Origin: Hoplostethus atlanticus
Lineage: Eukaryota; Chordata; Actinopteri; Trachichthyiformes; Trachichthyidae
Reading direction: 5' to 3'
Length of the DNA: 64,000 nt
Assembly: GCA_034670405.1 (NCBI GenBank)
Contig: JAXDDX010000011.1
Span: 3,333,501 to 3,397,500, forward strand
Shown: piece after piece, positions 38,401 to 48,702 of the stretch
Position numbering within the stretch: the first letter of the stretch is position 1
How the letters are laid out: the number at the start of each line of letters is the position of its first letter
The notes under the pieces: generated by a model
The model's database searches: none
What the model saw: the letters and a program-made list of their open reading frames with translations, nothing else
Told to the model about the DNA's origin: nothing
Translations under genes and position numbers: made by a program

Positions 38401-39318
38401 CTTTGATCCAAGAAATGTTTTTCCTTTGAGGCAAGAAAGAAACTAGTCCAATCCACATTTTTGTTAGTAATTGACTTTGGTGACATTATATAAATGCATT
38501 ATAAATGCATGCAGCCTGCTCTCTGTTAGGTAAACTGGATTCTGTTCATCATGCTTCCTTGTGCTTTACTTCAAATGCCAAATCACGCACCCATCACTGT
38601 AATATACTGATATACAAGGCTACGGCTAAATACTAATTGACCTAGACACACTACCTTTTCTTCAGGACTTTAAAGACTTTGTTCAAGTCACTTTACAGGA
38701 AGTGTGTCACTGCTTCTAGTTCTAATAGACAAGTCTCTCCCTTCCCTGTTTATCATTGTAATTGTATGTATTTTATCTGCTGTCTTGTCAACCAGGTGAT
38801 TTAACCAGGTGAGTTTAACCAGGTGAGTTTAACCAGGTGATAAACAAATAAATTCATTAATCAATACACAGGAATGAAGAAAGCTTATGGGCGAGGGAAC
38901 TTACATGGTGTAGAGGGGAGAGGCGGGTCCCTGAACCGGGCCTAGAGTCAGGAGCATCAAAATTTCGAGCATGGACACTGTGAGGGGGAATCATGGAAAA
39001 AAATAATAAATAATGGCTTATTATTTCTACAGGTTACATGTGACCCCAAATTGATTTCAGAATGTGTGGACTAGAAGCAGAAGTAGAGTTCCTGTCTGAC
39101 CTGAAGGTAGATGGAGGTCTGTTGTCACGGTTTGCACGAACTGAGCTCTCTCCAAACAGTTGCCTCTGTCCATCTCTGGGAGTAAATGGTCGCCGGGTAC
39201 TTAGGGTTCGCAGGGATTGCCTGGCTTCACTGACTATTTCTGCACTTGTTTTCCTCAGAGCACTGCGCCTCGGGGTGAATGGGCTGGCAATCTCACGTTT
39301 CCTCTCCATAGAGGCCAT
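22214..39318 (-). CDS. armc2: armadillo repeat-containing protein 2 (multi-exon CDS)
   Basis: Sixteen coding exons can be chained: 39318-39101, 38977-38905, 37863-37698, 36215-36074, 32433-32335, 31250-31066, 30901-30799, 30497-30274, 29384-29239, 28511-28412, 26761-26437, 24857-24735, 24559-24446, 24018-23886, 23199-23042 and 22338-22214. They give about 811 codons before the unresolved link in 32,434-36,073; human ARMC2 is about 867 residues. The disordered N-terminus carries KTSAEIVSEARQSLRT and RPFTPR. The C-terminal two thirds is an armadillo-type helical repeat (LLFILGNLTSK, VRVLANMCIHPVVGPALAAN, VAATINNLSFYQ, TRVYGNLSQ). ARMC2 is required for sperm flagellum axoneme assembly in mammals. 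The start is fixed by an in-frame TAA (39319-39321) immediately before the ATG. TG-rich microsatellites abut several splice sites. Confidence 0.95.
23042..23199 (-). CDS. armc2: armc2 exon, ARM domain
   Basis: Acceptor TGTGCAG follows about 70 nt of TG-rich repeat. Donor TTAG|GTTGGT leaves phase 1. Encodes LADCLRDFGPGDWQLAGQVC and QSLWNLTEQ, matching human LVDCLRDLGPTDWQLACLVC. Confidence 0.95.
23201..23271. repeat. (CA)n microsatellite abutting an armc2 acceptor
   Basis: CA tract with CG interruptions near its left end. On the armc2 strand it is a TG tract ending directly at acceptor CAG (23199/23200). Confidence 0.95.
23886..24018 (-). CDS. armc2: armc2 exon, ARM domain
   Basis: Acceptor TCCCAG (a later CAG was rejected because it breaks the frame), donor CCAA|GTAAGG. 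Encodes YQFVVTLLDSKSGEVCFSAC then GVVTNLALDPPSRVAL. Confidence 0.94.
24446..24559 (-). CDS. armc2: armc2 exon, ARM domain
   Basis: Acceptor CTTTAG, donor AAAG|GTTTGT, leaving phase 1. Encodes MSKLLLSSSRDTVLEATRVY then GNLSQSKDVRNFIMQNK. Confidence 0.95.
24696..24720. repeat. (CA)n downstream of an armc2 donor
   Basis: About 12 units, starting 14 nt after the exon 24735-24857 donor edge on the minus strand. Confidence 0.95.
24735..24857 (-). CDS. armc2: armc2 exon flanked on both sides by TG repeats
   Basis: Encodes EELLVNVAATINNLSFYQGE and SSVVRDNRLTIAK. The acceptor is ACAG directly after an 18-unit TG repeat. The donor AAGT|GTAAGA is followed 14 nt later by another 12-unit TG repeat. Confidence 0.95.
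24862..24897. repeat. (CA)18 replacing the pyrimidine tract of an armc2 acceptor
   Basis: Pure (CA)18. On the armc2 strand it is (TG)18 followed by ACAG and the exon at 24857. Confidence 0.95.
26437..26761 (-). CDS. armc2: armc2 exon, largest ARM exon
   Basis: Acceptor CCCACAG, donor CTGG|GTGAGC, leaving phase 1. Encodes DLVVRLLFILGNLTSKSDEA, a Pro-rich disordered insert (EKEPRPPSKPPG), then EDVLVKLVRVLANMCIHPVV. Confidence 0.96.
28353..28390. repeat. (CA)n near an armc2 donor
   Basis: About 19 units, reading TG on the armc2 strand, about 20 nt beyond the donor of exon 28412-28511. Confidence 0.95.
28412..28511 (-). CDS. armc2: armc2 exon, ARM domain
   Basis: Acceptor CCTCAG, donor CAG|GTGAGT. 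Encodes KLSSYSECRLALAQ and CYQLFIELLSKHQQKQ. A 38-nt TG tract starts about 20 nt inside the downstream intron. Confidence 0.95.
29239..29384 (-). CDS. armc2: armc2 exon, ARM domain
   Basis: Acceptor CTCCAG, donor ACAG|GTAAAA, leaving phase 2. Encodes LTATLRNLADHPESRPLFLS and HEDQDICTNIARIY. Confidence 0.95.
30274..30497 (-). CDS. armc2: armc2 exon, ARM domain
   Basis: Acceptor TGCCCAG, donor CAG|GTGAGA. Encodes SLLDVLSSEDVSASGEALLY then CVGTLKFLSGNSGLL and AGHILVQ, matching the human SEDLQANTEAFLYCMGSIKFISGN segment. Confidence 0.95.
30570..30785. repeat. possible old interspersed repeat in armc2 intron
   Basis: GGGGATCCAAAACTTTTTCA...AGAATCCCC and ACTGACCTAGAACAACCTGA resemble a dispersed fish repeat. 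The family is not identified. Confidence 0.3.
30799..30901 (-). CDS. armc2: armc2 exon, ARM domain
   Basis: Acceptor CTCCAG, donor ATAG|GTGTGA, leaving phase 1. Encodes NNLLNICKLIFKISRSESND and then ILFQNNSII, near-identical in pattern to human NLLNVCKLIFKIARNEKND. Confidence 0.95.
31066..31250 (-). CDS. armc2: armc2 exon, first ARM-like helices
   Basis: Acceptor TGCCAG, donor GCC|GTGAGT. Encodes 61 residues including DMLGRRCKKRAGILRTLF and RLIDLNSAQLNLHIAKL, matching the human NMLGNKFKRRSILLKTLYKL region. Confidence 0.95.
32335..32433 (-). CDS. armc2: armc2 exon upstream of the ARM domain
   Basis: Acceptor ATTTCAG, donor GCAG|GTAGCG. Encodes LGNGDRRASMEEDAESSVW then HNKIGPLLQELAA, which aligns with the human DEAESEYWNKKI region. 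It enters and leaves in phase 1. Confidence 0.9.
35438..35471. repeat. perfect 14-bp inverted repeat with 6-nt loop
   Basis: Arms TATAGTTAAATCCA (35438-35451) and its exact complement (35458-35471) flank AGAGGT. It lies in an armc2 intron. Confidence 0.9.
35675..35751 (-). CDS. possible armc2 exon of uncertain frame
   Basis: Bounded by a good acceptor (TTATCCAG) and donor (AATG|GTAATA). In one frame it reads TTNVFKVLQELASLLSES, a plausible amphipathic helix. That frame needs phase 0 entry, which exon 4 does not supply, and its phase 2 exit does not fit the next exon. It is either a real exon joined through missed micro-exons or a chance open stretch. Confidence 0.3.
36074..36215 (-). CDS. 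armc2: armc2 coding exon 4
   Basis: Acceptor TTCAG, entering in phase 1 to give VKELIQNPDQEQ, then a low-complexity Pro/Gly/Arg stretch. Donor AAG|GTATGC leaves phase 2; an alternative A|GTGAAA nine bases earlier would leave phase 1. The exon is well supported; its 3' edge is less certain. Confidence 0.75.
37698..37863 (-). CDS. armc2: armc2 coding exon 3
   Basis: Acceptor AACAG, donor ATG|GTAAGG, leaving phase 1. Encodes KPKFPVLCNAEDP... and the conserved basic stretch TRARLLRAGSL. An upstream GT (CCT|GTAGAG) was rejected because it breaks the frame into the next exon. Confidence 0.88.
38300..38845 (+). mobile_element. degenerate LINE 3' end in armc2 intron
   Basis: Broken reading on the plus strand, opposite to armc2, gives KHLGI then HIENHVKKLKVKLGFYF and further pieces typical of the C-terminal side of non-LTR reverse transcriptases. 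Stops and frame breaks show that it is dead. It ends in a fourfold AACCAGGTGAGTTT tandem (38790-38840), like the repeated tails of some LINEs. Confidence 0.6.
38905..38977 (-). CDS. armc2: armc2 coding exon 2
   Basis: Acceptor CACAG, donor CAT|GTAAGT. Encodes VHARNFDAPDSRPGSGTRL and then SPLHH, matching the conserved SRP-SGTRLSPL segment of ARMC2. Confidence 0.93.
39101..39318 (-). CDS. armc2: armc2 coding exon 1
   Basis: Starts MASMERKRE; the ATG at 39318-39316 directly follows an in-frame TAA. Holds the conserved SAEIVSEARQSLRT and RRPFTPR motifs. The donor TTCAG|GTCAGA at 39100 leaves phase 2. Confidence 0.93.
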
Positions 39319-39937
39319 TTAGGCCTATGAGATATTTGCCAAGACTGTCTGCAAATGACTTCAGTGGTTTGATTTCATTACGTAAGTGGTTATGGGTGTA
39401 GCACTAATGGGAAAGAGTTGGAAAAAACATATAATAAGGATAGTGCCAGGACATAAGATGAACAATGCATAACACTAAAGGAAATATTTAGTCAGAGTCT
39501 AACTGAGTATTTCAGGGTTTGCCATTGAATCACATTTCAAGCACGACACCAGTCACTTTCACAATTTTACCAGCCAGGATGGAAAGGGAACTCCAAATGA
39601 TGGCTCTTTATCTGCCACAGTGGATGGTAGAGTAGAAAAAGTTACCAGCCATCAGTCAAAATGTACTAGCATTTGGCTGGTGGCTGGTGGCTGGTGTTAC
39701 TTCTCCCCCTGATTTCAAGCACGTAGCCAGTAGTGTTTAGTTATTTATTTCGATTTAATGCTTTTGGTTTTTTTTTTTACTAAAATAATAATTGGGATAA
39801 AATAACCTTATATTCATTTAAAATAGATTGATTGATTTTTGATTTCGTTATGGAAAACGAGGTGAGGTGAAATAACCACTGTTTCCCTGAGCTGGTTTTG
39901 CTCGTGAACGAGAATTCGCTCTGCGCGTTCACGCTCT

Positions 39938-39951
39938 GTCTCCATGGTGAC
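39938..39951. promoter_or_regulatory. RFX X-box-like site upstream of armc2
   Basis: GTCTCCATGGTGAC is a near-palindromic match to the X-box (GTNRCC-N-RGYAAC) with one mismatch in each half. It lies 620 bp upstream of the armc2 start codon. A second site, GTCTCCCTGGCAAC at 42519-42532, has one perfect half. Confidence 0.35.
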
Positions 39952-41619
39952 CAAGTGCCGCTGTGGAAGCAGCTTTGACAACAAACTATGCCCAAGAAAT
40001 AAAATAACAACCGTAGCATGGAAAAGTGCATGCTTAACTGTTCATCATTCCTAGTATGTGCAGTTGAAAACAACAATTGTGTAGCGAGTTCCCAACTTTA
40101 CCATGACCACACGGAAAAGTGGTTAGAAAACAGAAGGCAGGGGTGGGTTCGTTTGAAAAACCTAACGTTAGGTTATGAATGAATGTGTTAAAAACAAAAA
40201 TTAGGAAACTTACCGTTAACTATCCCAGGTGGTTACACCTCTGACCAGTTATTAGTCCAAATGTAAAACTCAACTTCCACTGCCAAAATGGAGAAGTCAT
40301 GACACCTGAAATTTGTTGAAAACTGAAGTTTCCACTGGAAGCTTGTTGCAGGTTAGCAGCCCGAGGATGACACGCGAACGAGCTTGACTAAATGGATGTC
40401 GCGAGCCTAACGGTTACGAGCCTTTTTCATTTGTGAGTATATTGTGCAGCTCCGTGAGTAAAATTATAAGGATAATAAATTGATATCGATTAATTTTCTA
40501 TTTAAGGACAGAGACTATTGAATTTGAAATGTAATTTAAAATTCCCAAATTACAAACCCTGCACATTTCACACACTTGGGGGATGGCACAGGCCTAAGTG
40601 GGATGATTTTTCTTACTACATAGACCATGGCAAATGCCTGGGTATGACTGTAGCCATAATCTGATATGATTTATTACAGATGAATAACAAAAATCACAAA
40701 TCAATATCACAACAGAGGAAGGAGAGCCCGGCTGCAAATGTTTGAGATCAACAACTTTGTTACATTTTCATTTTATTATCTAATAATATGCCAATAATTA
40801 AGCTTTAATAATTAATATTTTATCTTACCTGATCATTGCATCCCTACTCACTAGCTAATTTAAAAATTGTTGCTCTGCTTTCAGTGAAGCTGATAACTAA
40901 GCTCTGAAAACCTTCCATGTGTTGTTTTGAGATACAAAGACATAAAGATTAGATATGACCTCACAGAGAAAGGGGTGAGAGAAACAGAGAGAGAGATCAA
41001 GCAGAGAAATTTTAAAGCAAATTTTCTTTGATGACCCTACATTTCAAGGTTTTATAAGAGGATGCATATTTTTCCTACTACTTTGTCCTTTCAAGTACCA
41101 GACGACAGTAATTGTTGTTGTTATTGTGGCTAGGGTTGGAGGCACTTTCACCTCTCTTCACACCGGGTCATTCTCTATATAATCTTGCAAGCCCGATTGC
41201 TTGTTCTCTTGACGTCACTCTCTACAACAGTGCGACATGCCTGGGAAATAAGTGTTTGAATGTGATAAAGAAAAATAATACAGCGAGTAAAGGATGAGCA
41301 GTCTTCATTTGAATTTTATTGAGACTTACACCACTGTTTACCACAGGCATATTCAGGCTTGATATGTAACCAAAACACCAAAACAATAAAAATCTTTTTG
41401 AGTGCATTAGTAGTAAACACAACAAATTATGAGCTACTACAATATGAAAATGTCAACTCCATGGAATTGATTTTCGGCAACACTGTTTCATTTCACTTCA
41501 TTTCAAAAATAATTTTGTGATGCTAACCTGACATCAGGATCTGTCCACCATTTTGGAGTTACAGTTACAAGTATGACGCTTCGAAAAGATGAGTGGACAC
41601 AAAATGGCCGCGGACTTAC

Positions 41620-41665
41620 GCTGTAGTTCTTCATCCAGAGTTTCACTCTCTAATTGCGGTCCGCT
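41620..41665 (-). other. possible 5' untranslated exon of armc2
   Basis: On the minus strand an exon-like segment ends at CAGC|GTAAGT (donor at 41619). It is preceded by CTAACTTGCAG, which could be an acceptor, or the exon could extend upstream to a start site. A usable acceptor (CTCATAG) lies just before the armc2 start codon near 39,330. A YY1-like AAAATGGCCGC sits just beyond the donor. It is unproven. Confidence 0.3.
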
Positions 41666-41714
41666 GCAAGTTAGTCTTTGATACAACATTCCTGCTCCTG
41701 GTGCACCGTGAAAA

Positions 41715-42230
41715 ACCAATAGCTGGCTGCCCCCCTGACATGGTTGTACAGCAGAAAAGACCTCTAGCTTTTAGTTCCTCTGTCCGTTCGATTTAACCGT
41801 GCCATCTCCGCTCTCTTCAGCAGCTTCATGTACTGCAATGCAAGCATCAACGCAGGCAAGGAGTAGAATTTTATCAATATTCATAGATAAACTCAGGGTT
41901 GAGAGGGAGTACATGATGCACAAGTTCATTCATTCAACTCACGCTTCGCTCTGGGTCTCTTTAACCCTTCAAGATGGGCCGACCACTTTAAACACCAATC
42001 AGGTTTGCCTGGATTTGCACATTCGTCCACTCGTAAACCTTTTTTCCCGCTAGCTTTTTATTTTTTACACAGTGAAATATACATCTGAACAATCTTGTGA
42101 GTCTGTGGTTGGATTTAAATAGCCCTACATGCTTCAGTCTCTTGGATACAGTGAACCGGATTGGCCGAGAGTGCATGCTGGGCATGCCCAATCAGAGGGC
42201 ATCACCGTGGTGCTTACCAGCCAATGGGAG
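41715..42230. promoter_or_regulatory. CCAAT-rich segment, possible promoter
   Basis: Five CCAAT/ATTGG boxes occur within about 520 bp (near 41716, 41995, 42160, 42188 and 42220). They sit just upstream of the possible armc2 untranslated exon. The start site and direction are inferred. Confidence 0.3.
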
Positions 42231-45112
42231 GAGGAAGATGGTCTCTGTGATTTCATTGTCACTAAGGGAGGGGGAAACGTATTGCCAGGACAGTTGGCAC
42301 TAACATGCTAAGCAATAGAGGCTATTCCAGTCAAAACGTAGATGTCTGAGATAACCTGTGGAGCCAGATCAGGAATGCTGTTGAGGAGAGAAAACGTCTC
42401 TTAAAAGGAGGCTCCTCTCACCAGCACACACACCCACGTCACTGTTATCAGTGCTGCTCACGTCACAGGAATGAATGGGTTGATTTGTGAGAGCCATCAT
42501 CCTCCTTGAAGGTGGTGCGTCTCCCTGGCAACCGGCTCCATCTCTGGCCAGGAGCTTAGACTGATAGAGAGCACTCAGCTGACATGGAGGTTGGAGCACT
42601 GCAGTTTCTCTCTCAGTCGCCATTCAGACCTGGTTTGACCCCTACGAGAATGCCCCCCCCCCCTCTTATTTCTTTCCCTCCCTTTAACCCATATTTTCCA
42701 ACATACAATGCCTTCATGCCGAATAGGGTAGTTTCTGTCTCCCTCATCCCTCCTAACACCTACCCCCCCTTTTTACTGTATATATAGCCATTTATCTGTC
42801 TCATGTCCTCTCTTTCCCCGCTTCTTTTTAATATATTTCATCAACAGTAACCTGCATTTCTCATTAGGCTGATATAACTGAAGGGTTTCAATCCTAAACG
42901 GTATATATACTACCTTTAAACAACAGTTGTTACTCAACTCCAAAAATACACATTGCATCCTCTAAAATGTTTCTGTTTAGGGACGGAAAGATCGTAAGAT
43001 AGCTCATAACTTCAATATTATTCCATGGTGACTTTTCCTCCCATGTCAGCACATGGTAGCTATATAATTTCGAAATGAAACTATTTTGCTTGTAAACTGC
43101 TGATCCCTGTCTGGCTGGTTGAGACACATAGGGGCTCTAGTATGCAGTTCTAGCACTCATAATGGGACAGAGGTTATTCTGGGGCATGCTTTTCTTTTTT
43201 TACATTTAGCCTATCTTTAACTTTTAAGAGGCCCGTCACCCTTTCCAACAGTGAGATAAGAGTTCTTCTGAGTCAGGGTAAAGTTTCTGTGTCAGCGGGT
43301 TGATGTTACAACATAAGAGACATGAGCAGGGAGACGTTCTCTAGGTTTTCCCTGAGTCAACAGCTCGCTTGCTTATGCACGTAGCGCCGACAACAACAAA
43401 AACAGCTAACTGACGGCCTAACTTTTTGACACTCTTGTCTGTACCGGACTAAAGATTCAGCTTTTGTGTTTGATAGTCATAAGATCATAAGATTATTTGC
43501 CTTCTTCAAAGAAAACTTCAAGTTCAAGTTTGTTTTTAAGGAGTGTTGGGAAGGACAGAACAGAAGTGGGCGTGCTGCATATTTTGTAGAGATAAAAAGA
43601 AGTTACGATAACTTTTCTCACGTGACGTTAGAAGCACAGTTTGCCCCCTTGGTCAGCGTTGGCTGTAAGATTTTTTCTTTCGAGAAAAAAAAATGAAAAA
43701 GAGAATCATTTGATCTTGTAAACCAAATGAATGAATACCAAAATGAATTTGGTATATACAAAATTGCATTGACAGTCTTTTTCCCAGCAGTGGCGTATAA
43801 TAGAGTTTATTGTTTTACACCAGACCAGTCCGCATTCGTGTCATGAGGCGGTAACATCTTTCCACACTGGTGAATTAGTGGAGGAGGCAGTCATAAAGCC
43901 AGGCTCCACTGCAGTCTGTACGGACCAAGAGCGAATTGACAGTATACAGGCTCTCAGATACAGCAGACACGCTCGGCAGACAGTCGCCTTCTTATCACTC
44001 ATCTCGCTCTGTCTGCATGGAAAATAACAATACCTCTCACACACACGCACACACACACTCATATTACACTTAGATGTGCTTTTTTAACAGCCGGTCATAA
44101 AGCACACACACACACTGACATATGGGCATGGAGCCACACAGTACACCTGGCGGCACCACAAAGTAAAATGACACCATCATGGTTTAAGTGAATCTTATGT
44201 GCAGTTACCTATTTTGAACACACTGCACAGGCCGCACCTATAAAGTGCAAAGATCGGATCGCTACAGTTCAACTACAGTTGAATGTGGCTTTGACAGCAC
44301 TTCAGGAAAGAATGCATTTTATCTTTAAGTGCAAATGTTCAAACCTTTGCTGTATGACTTTTATTTTGAAAAATTATTTTGGTTATTGAGGACATGCATT
44401 AAGAAATATAAATCAAATATTTCACCTGTAGTTTTTATAGATTTGACTGTGTCCGAGGGGAATTTTAAAAAATTCAAATATGCCCTGGAGATGAACTGGC
44501 TTTTGTTTCCCTCAGATTTCCATCACCCAGACTGATCCCAGTGATTGCGTATCCATCTCATTTTCTATGCTAATCAAAAGGCAAGTGACTCAATCCTATC
44601 TTGATGGAGCTTATGGCTGTTCCATAAATAGACGTGTGGGTGTCGGTGCTGACCTGTCTTCGTGTTCACCGTGTTCCTCCCCTGCAACAGTCCTCATGGG
44701 ACTTTTCACCGAGGCCATCTGATCACACTGACAGACGCAAAAAAAAAACAACATCCCACACAAACACAAAATGCTCATTTCCATTGACTCAGTCCAACAT
44801 AATAGGCCTCCTCTCAGCGCTTCTCTGTGTGAAGCAAATGTTAACACAGAGCGTATTCAAGGAATGAAACGCAAAGTACAGTTTAACTTGCAAAACAAGT
44901 CTGTCCCCTCCTCACATGATTAGGTCCGAAAAGAAAAAGATATTTGTTTAAAGTGAGCATGCAACTCTTTTCTGGCCCTGTGCTCAACGCTCTCACAATA
45001 GGCTGTTCTCAACAAGTACACACGGAGGCTGGTGAAGGCCGTCGGTGCTGCCGTTGCTCTTTTATAGATTGTGTTCTTTTCCAGGCTTTTGTGTGTATAG
45101 CAGGGTCACTAG

Positions 45113-45114
<2 letters not shown>

Positions 45115-45182
<68 letters not shown>
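45115..45182. repeat. (GT)n microsatellite
   Basis: Two GT runs separated by a TAGGTGT interruption near 45145. Confidence 0.9.
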
Positions 45183-45183
<1 letters not shown>

Positions 45184-46276
45184 AGTGACTAACCTTCCCA
45201 CCCGCCTTAAATGCCTGTTGCTCTGTGTTACACAACCTATGACTATGATCATGCTTTTCTGTTAGGATAAAAAATTGTAAGTCAGCTTTTATATTCCCAT
45301 GGTCACAGTATTTTGTGAGACTAGTTTCTGCTCTACTTTTTTTAATGCTGGTCTTTTGTCACACATTATTTGCTCTGATGTAAGAAAGGCCAATTTCAGG
45401 TTGCTTATCTAAATCAAACCAAAATGAACTCTGGCGGGTTACCTAAAGTGCTTGTAGTCAAAGATTTTTTTTTCTTTAGACAACTCTCTTTTTATATATA
45501 TATTGAATTGATTTGAGGACACTTTGCAGTTGTCTAAAAGTAGACAAACACGAGGAGCAACTGTCACAGGTACAAATGGTTTTGGAAACCAGCCCCTGAA
45601 CTGCACTATGTAGGCTGGGTTACTGTTGCTCCAACTGTGGAGTGTGAACAGAAATATTGTAACAGACATTACCACATAGATGCAGATCAGTCCTGCTGGG
45701 GACAAAGGAGAAAAAAAAGGAGACAAATCTTAATGGACATCCAAGACAGGGCAGGGGGACAGGGGTGTGCAATTGTTGGTTCCCTGCTCATCACACAGGA
45801 AACCCTCCTGTTTGACCCCGTTGCCCTCACGCAGAAGATCCAAAAACATGGTAAACCATTTTTCCCAACTCATACTGTAGATTCCCGACCAAACCACATA
45901 TTGTTTAACCAAAACCACTTATTTTGAACCAAATTTATCCCGTCTCCACAGTGACTGTAAAATGGCAAGAATATTTCAATTCCAACAGACATCAAGGGAG
46001 ACGGACGGCATTGCTAGCGAGTTAGCTGGATTAGCTGTGTGTATCTGGATGTGCTGCAGGGCATTTCATGTACAGTAACCGCTGTGCTGTGGCAAGGTAT
46101 TATGTTAGCCAGTCCACACACCCCATATCCCTGTTCCTGGTAATGTCTTCTTGTCCTTCCATCACCCCTCCCCCAGACTGATCTCCTTTGTTCCATTGTC
46201 AGACCATCCATCCCTCACAGGCTAAATCTGCCTCTGAGAGATCACACCATCATAACTGGCCTTCTACCACCAGAAC

Positions 46277-46281
<5 letters not shown>

Positions 46282-46319
<38 letters not shown>

Positions 46320-46397
46320 TTCTCTGTCTTTCTCTTGCTGCATCTCTCTCTTTCTATAATCCTGTCATGATCTCCCCATGATTAATGATGATGAGTG

Positions 46398-46429
<32 letters not shown>

Positions 46430-46489
46430 GAGTCAATTAAGAACCCTCAGTGGAACACAAGACTTCTCATACATAAATCCATACATATA

Positions 46490-46525
<36 letters not shown>
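46282..46525. repeat. microsatellite cluster
   Basis: (CT)n at about 46282-46315, then (CA)n at 46398-46426 and 46493-46525. A further interrupted CA cluster follows at 46640-46698. Confidence 0.9.
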
Positions 46526-46527
<2 letters not shown>

Positions 46528-47346
46528 GAAGCCTGGAGGCGGTATTTGTCACTGGCGCATGTGCACTTCTCCATGCTTCCTTCTAATCCTAGGGGATCTG
46601 CAGTTTTACTGTCCAAAGTGAGTGGACAAAGCTACAAATACACACACACACACACACACAAACACACACAAACACACATACACACACACACACACACAGA
46701 GACACACAAAAAACAAGAAGCAGAGATGATTTCTCAAACCATCTCCTCCTCCTTGTCCAGATCTCACCAGACTGATTGTCACCGGGGCAACGTCAGGTCT
46801 CTATAAGGGCTGAGGTGGAAGGCTAACACGCTGGCCACATCTGGTATATTAGCGTTAGCCATGCTAGCGTAGATTCCCATTAATGTCACACCCAGGGGCT
46901 TGCTTCAGCAGTTCAACCATGTAGGACATTTTTTTTAGACTTTTGGGAAAATGTTAACGTTATAAATCAGAATGGGAATCTGTCAAATCAGACGGGACGC
47001 TGGCTTCACCTCACTATAGGCACATTCTTTATGCTAGATTAGCTCCTCCTCGTCTCGCCAGCCAGCGCAGCACCATCCTCAGCATTACTTAACGACGACT
47101 TGAAGAAAACGGGATGGATGGAGGGAGGGAGGGAGGGAGGGAAGGATGGAGAAAGGGGAGTAATGAGGCTATGCATGTGCTTTCCCTGGTGGTTTTAATG
47201 GTAAGTGCAGGCCATAATTCACTCCAGCACGCATGCATGCAAGCCCAGAGCAATGCTTTTTGCTCTCTTTGTGTCTTTGTGTGTGTCCTACTCTCCATTG
47301 AGGAGAGATATATGGATGTGTGGGGCGCAGTGACCTTGACATTCTA

Positions 47347-47348
<2 letters not shown>

Positions 47349-47395
<47 letters not shown>
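47349..47395. repeat. (GT)n microsatellite
   Basis: About 23 GT units followed by a G-rich run. Confidence 0.95.
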
Positions 47396-47396
<1 letters not shown>

Positions 47397-48666
47397 GGGG
47401 GGTGGGGTGTAATTTCTCATCTGACTGTGCACCAAGTTTACTTCATTTACTTCTCATCACCTAGATGAACAGTTTCATTCTACAAACATGCTACCAATAC
47501 ATTTTAGAAAATAAAATGATTAAAACAAAAAATACTAGAATTGCTTAATATTTTGTAAGTAAAAGGATCAGTTTTACTTTCATGGCATTTTGTCAGAGTA
47601 GGTGTCACTTTTTGGATTCATGGTAAATATCTCATTTTGGAATGCACCTGTTCAGATCTATATCTGTCTAGATCTATGTTTTCATCTATATGTATATTGC
47701 CTGCCTCCCCCCTTTTACATGGTCTTTGTTCTCCATTTTCCTTTTTGCCTCTCTTCTTTTTCACACCCATCATCTTTCTCCCTAGCTCCCTAGCTCCCGC
47801 TTGCTTTTGTCACTCATGCTCCTGAACATCAGGACTTGAAGGTATCGATATCGGTGCTTGGTCGGTGAGAAATGAAGCGGTGGAGTAGTGCGTTAAATTG
47901 CTGCCATATGTATGTGGCGGTGCAACACGGGGTCAAGCCGGGGTTAGTTATCAATCTGGAGTAATGAACACTCGCGCGATGACACGAGATGCTTATACAC
48001 ACACGCGACACAAACACGTACACTTCTCGTCTTTCCCTCCAGGGCTGAGATCAAGTCTCTTCCGATTCCACCAATCCAGGACGTGGACTTTCTTCACAAC
48101 TGAAAACCTAGAAATCTTTCCACATTACAGTAATAGGTTCTTCCCTGTGACCCTGTGTACGCACATTTAACACAGTGCGAGCGCCTGGGTTGGAAACACA
48201 CATGCTGCAGTGGGAGTAAGATGTAAACCCAGAGGATGGTGGGGGATGGGGAGCGATGGGAGGAGAGAGGTTAGTGGGTTTATAGAGCAACCGGGATTGA
48301 GTACAAATCGAGCACCAATAACACAGCCTGGTGTACGCCTGTGTGTGTTTTGAGTGTGTGCGTGCACGCTTGTGTGTGTGTGTGTGTGTGTGTCGTTGAT
48401 GTGTGTGGATGGGTGTTGGATGGTGGTGGGGAATAGCACAGCCTGGTGTGTGTATTTATGGGTTTGAGAGAGAAAGAGAGATGGAGGGAGCGATAGAGTG
48501 ACGGGATGAACTGCGTAACTGCCTGTGTGATAAAGAGGGTGAGAGGGTGATGGTGTGTGTGTGTGTGTGTGTGTGAGTGTGTGTAGGGGGGGAGGAGGGG
48601 GTGTTTGGGACAGACACCTTTTCTGTTTCCTGCATGATTATTCCACCTCGTCTCCCTTTAGACCAG

Positions 48667-48702
<36 letters not shown>

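Noticed and set aside
39640-39720. GGCTGGT tandem and ACCAGCCA repeats
   Set aside because: They may belong to a dispersed fish element, but I could not assign a family or boundaries.
41605-41680. Plus-strand ATG in AAAATGGCCGCGG as a first exon
   Set aside because: The frame stops within about 25 codons and no downstream plus-strand exon was found. The minus-strand exon reading is better supported.
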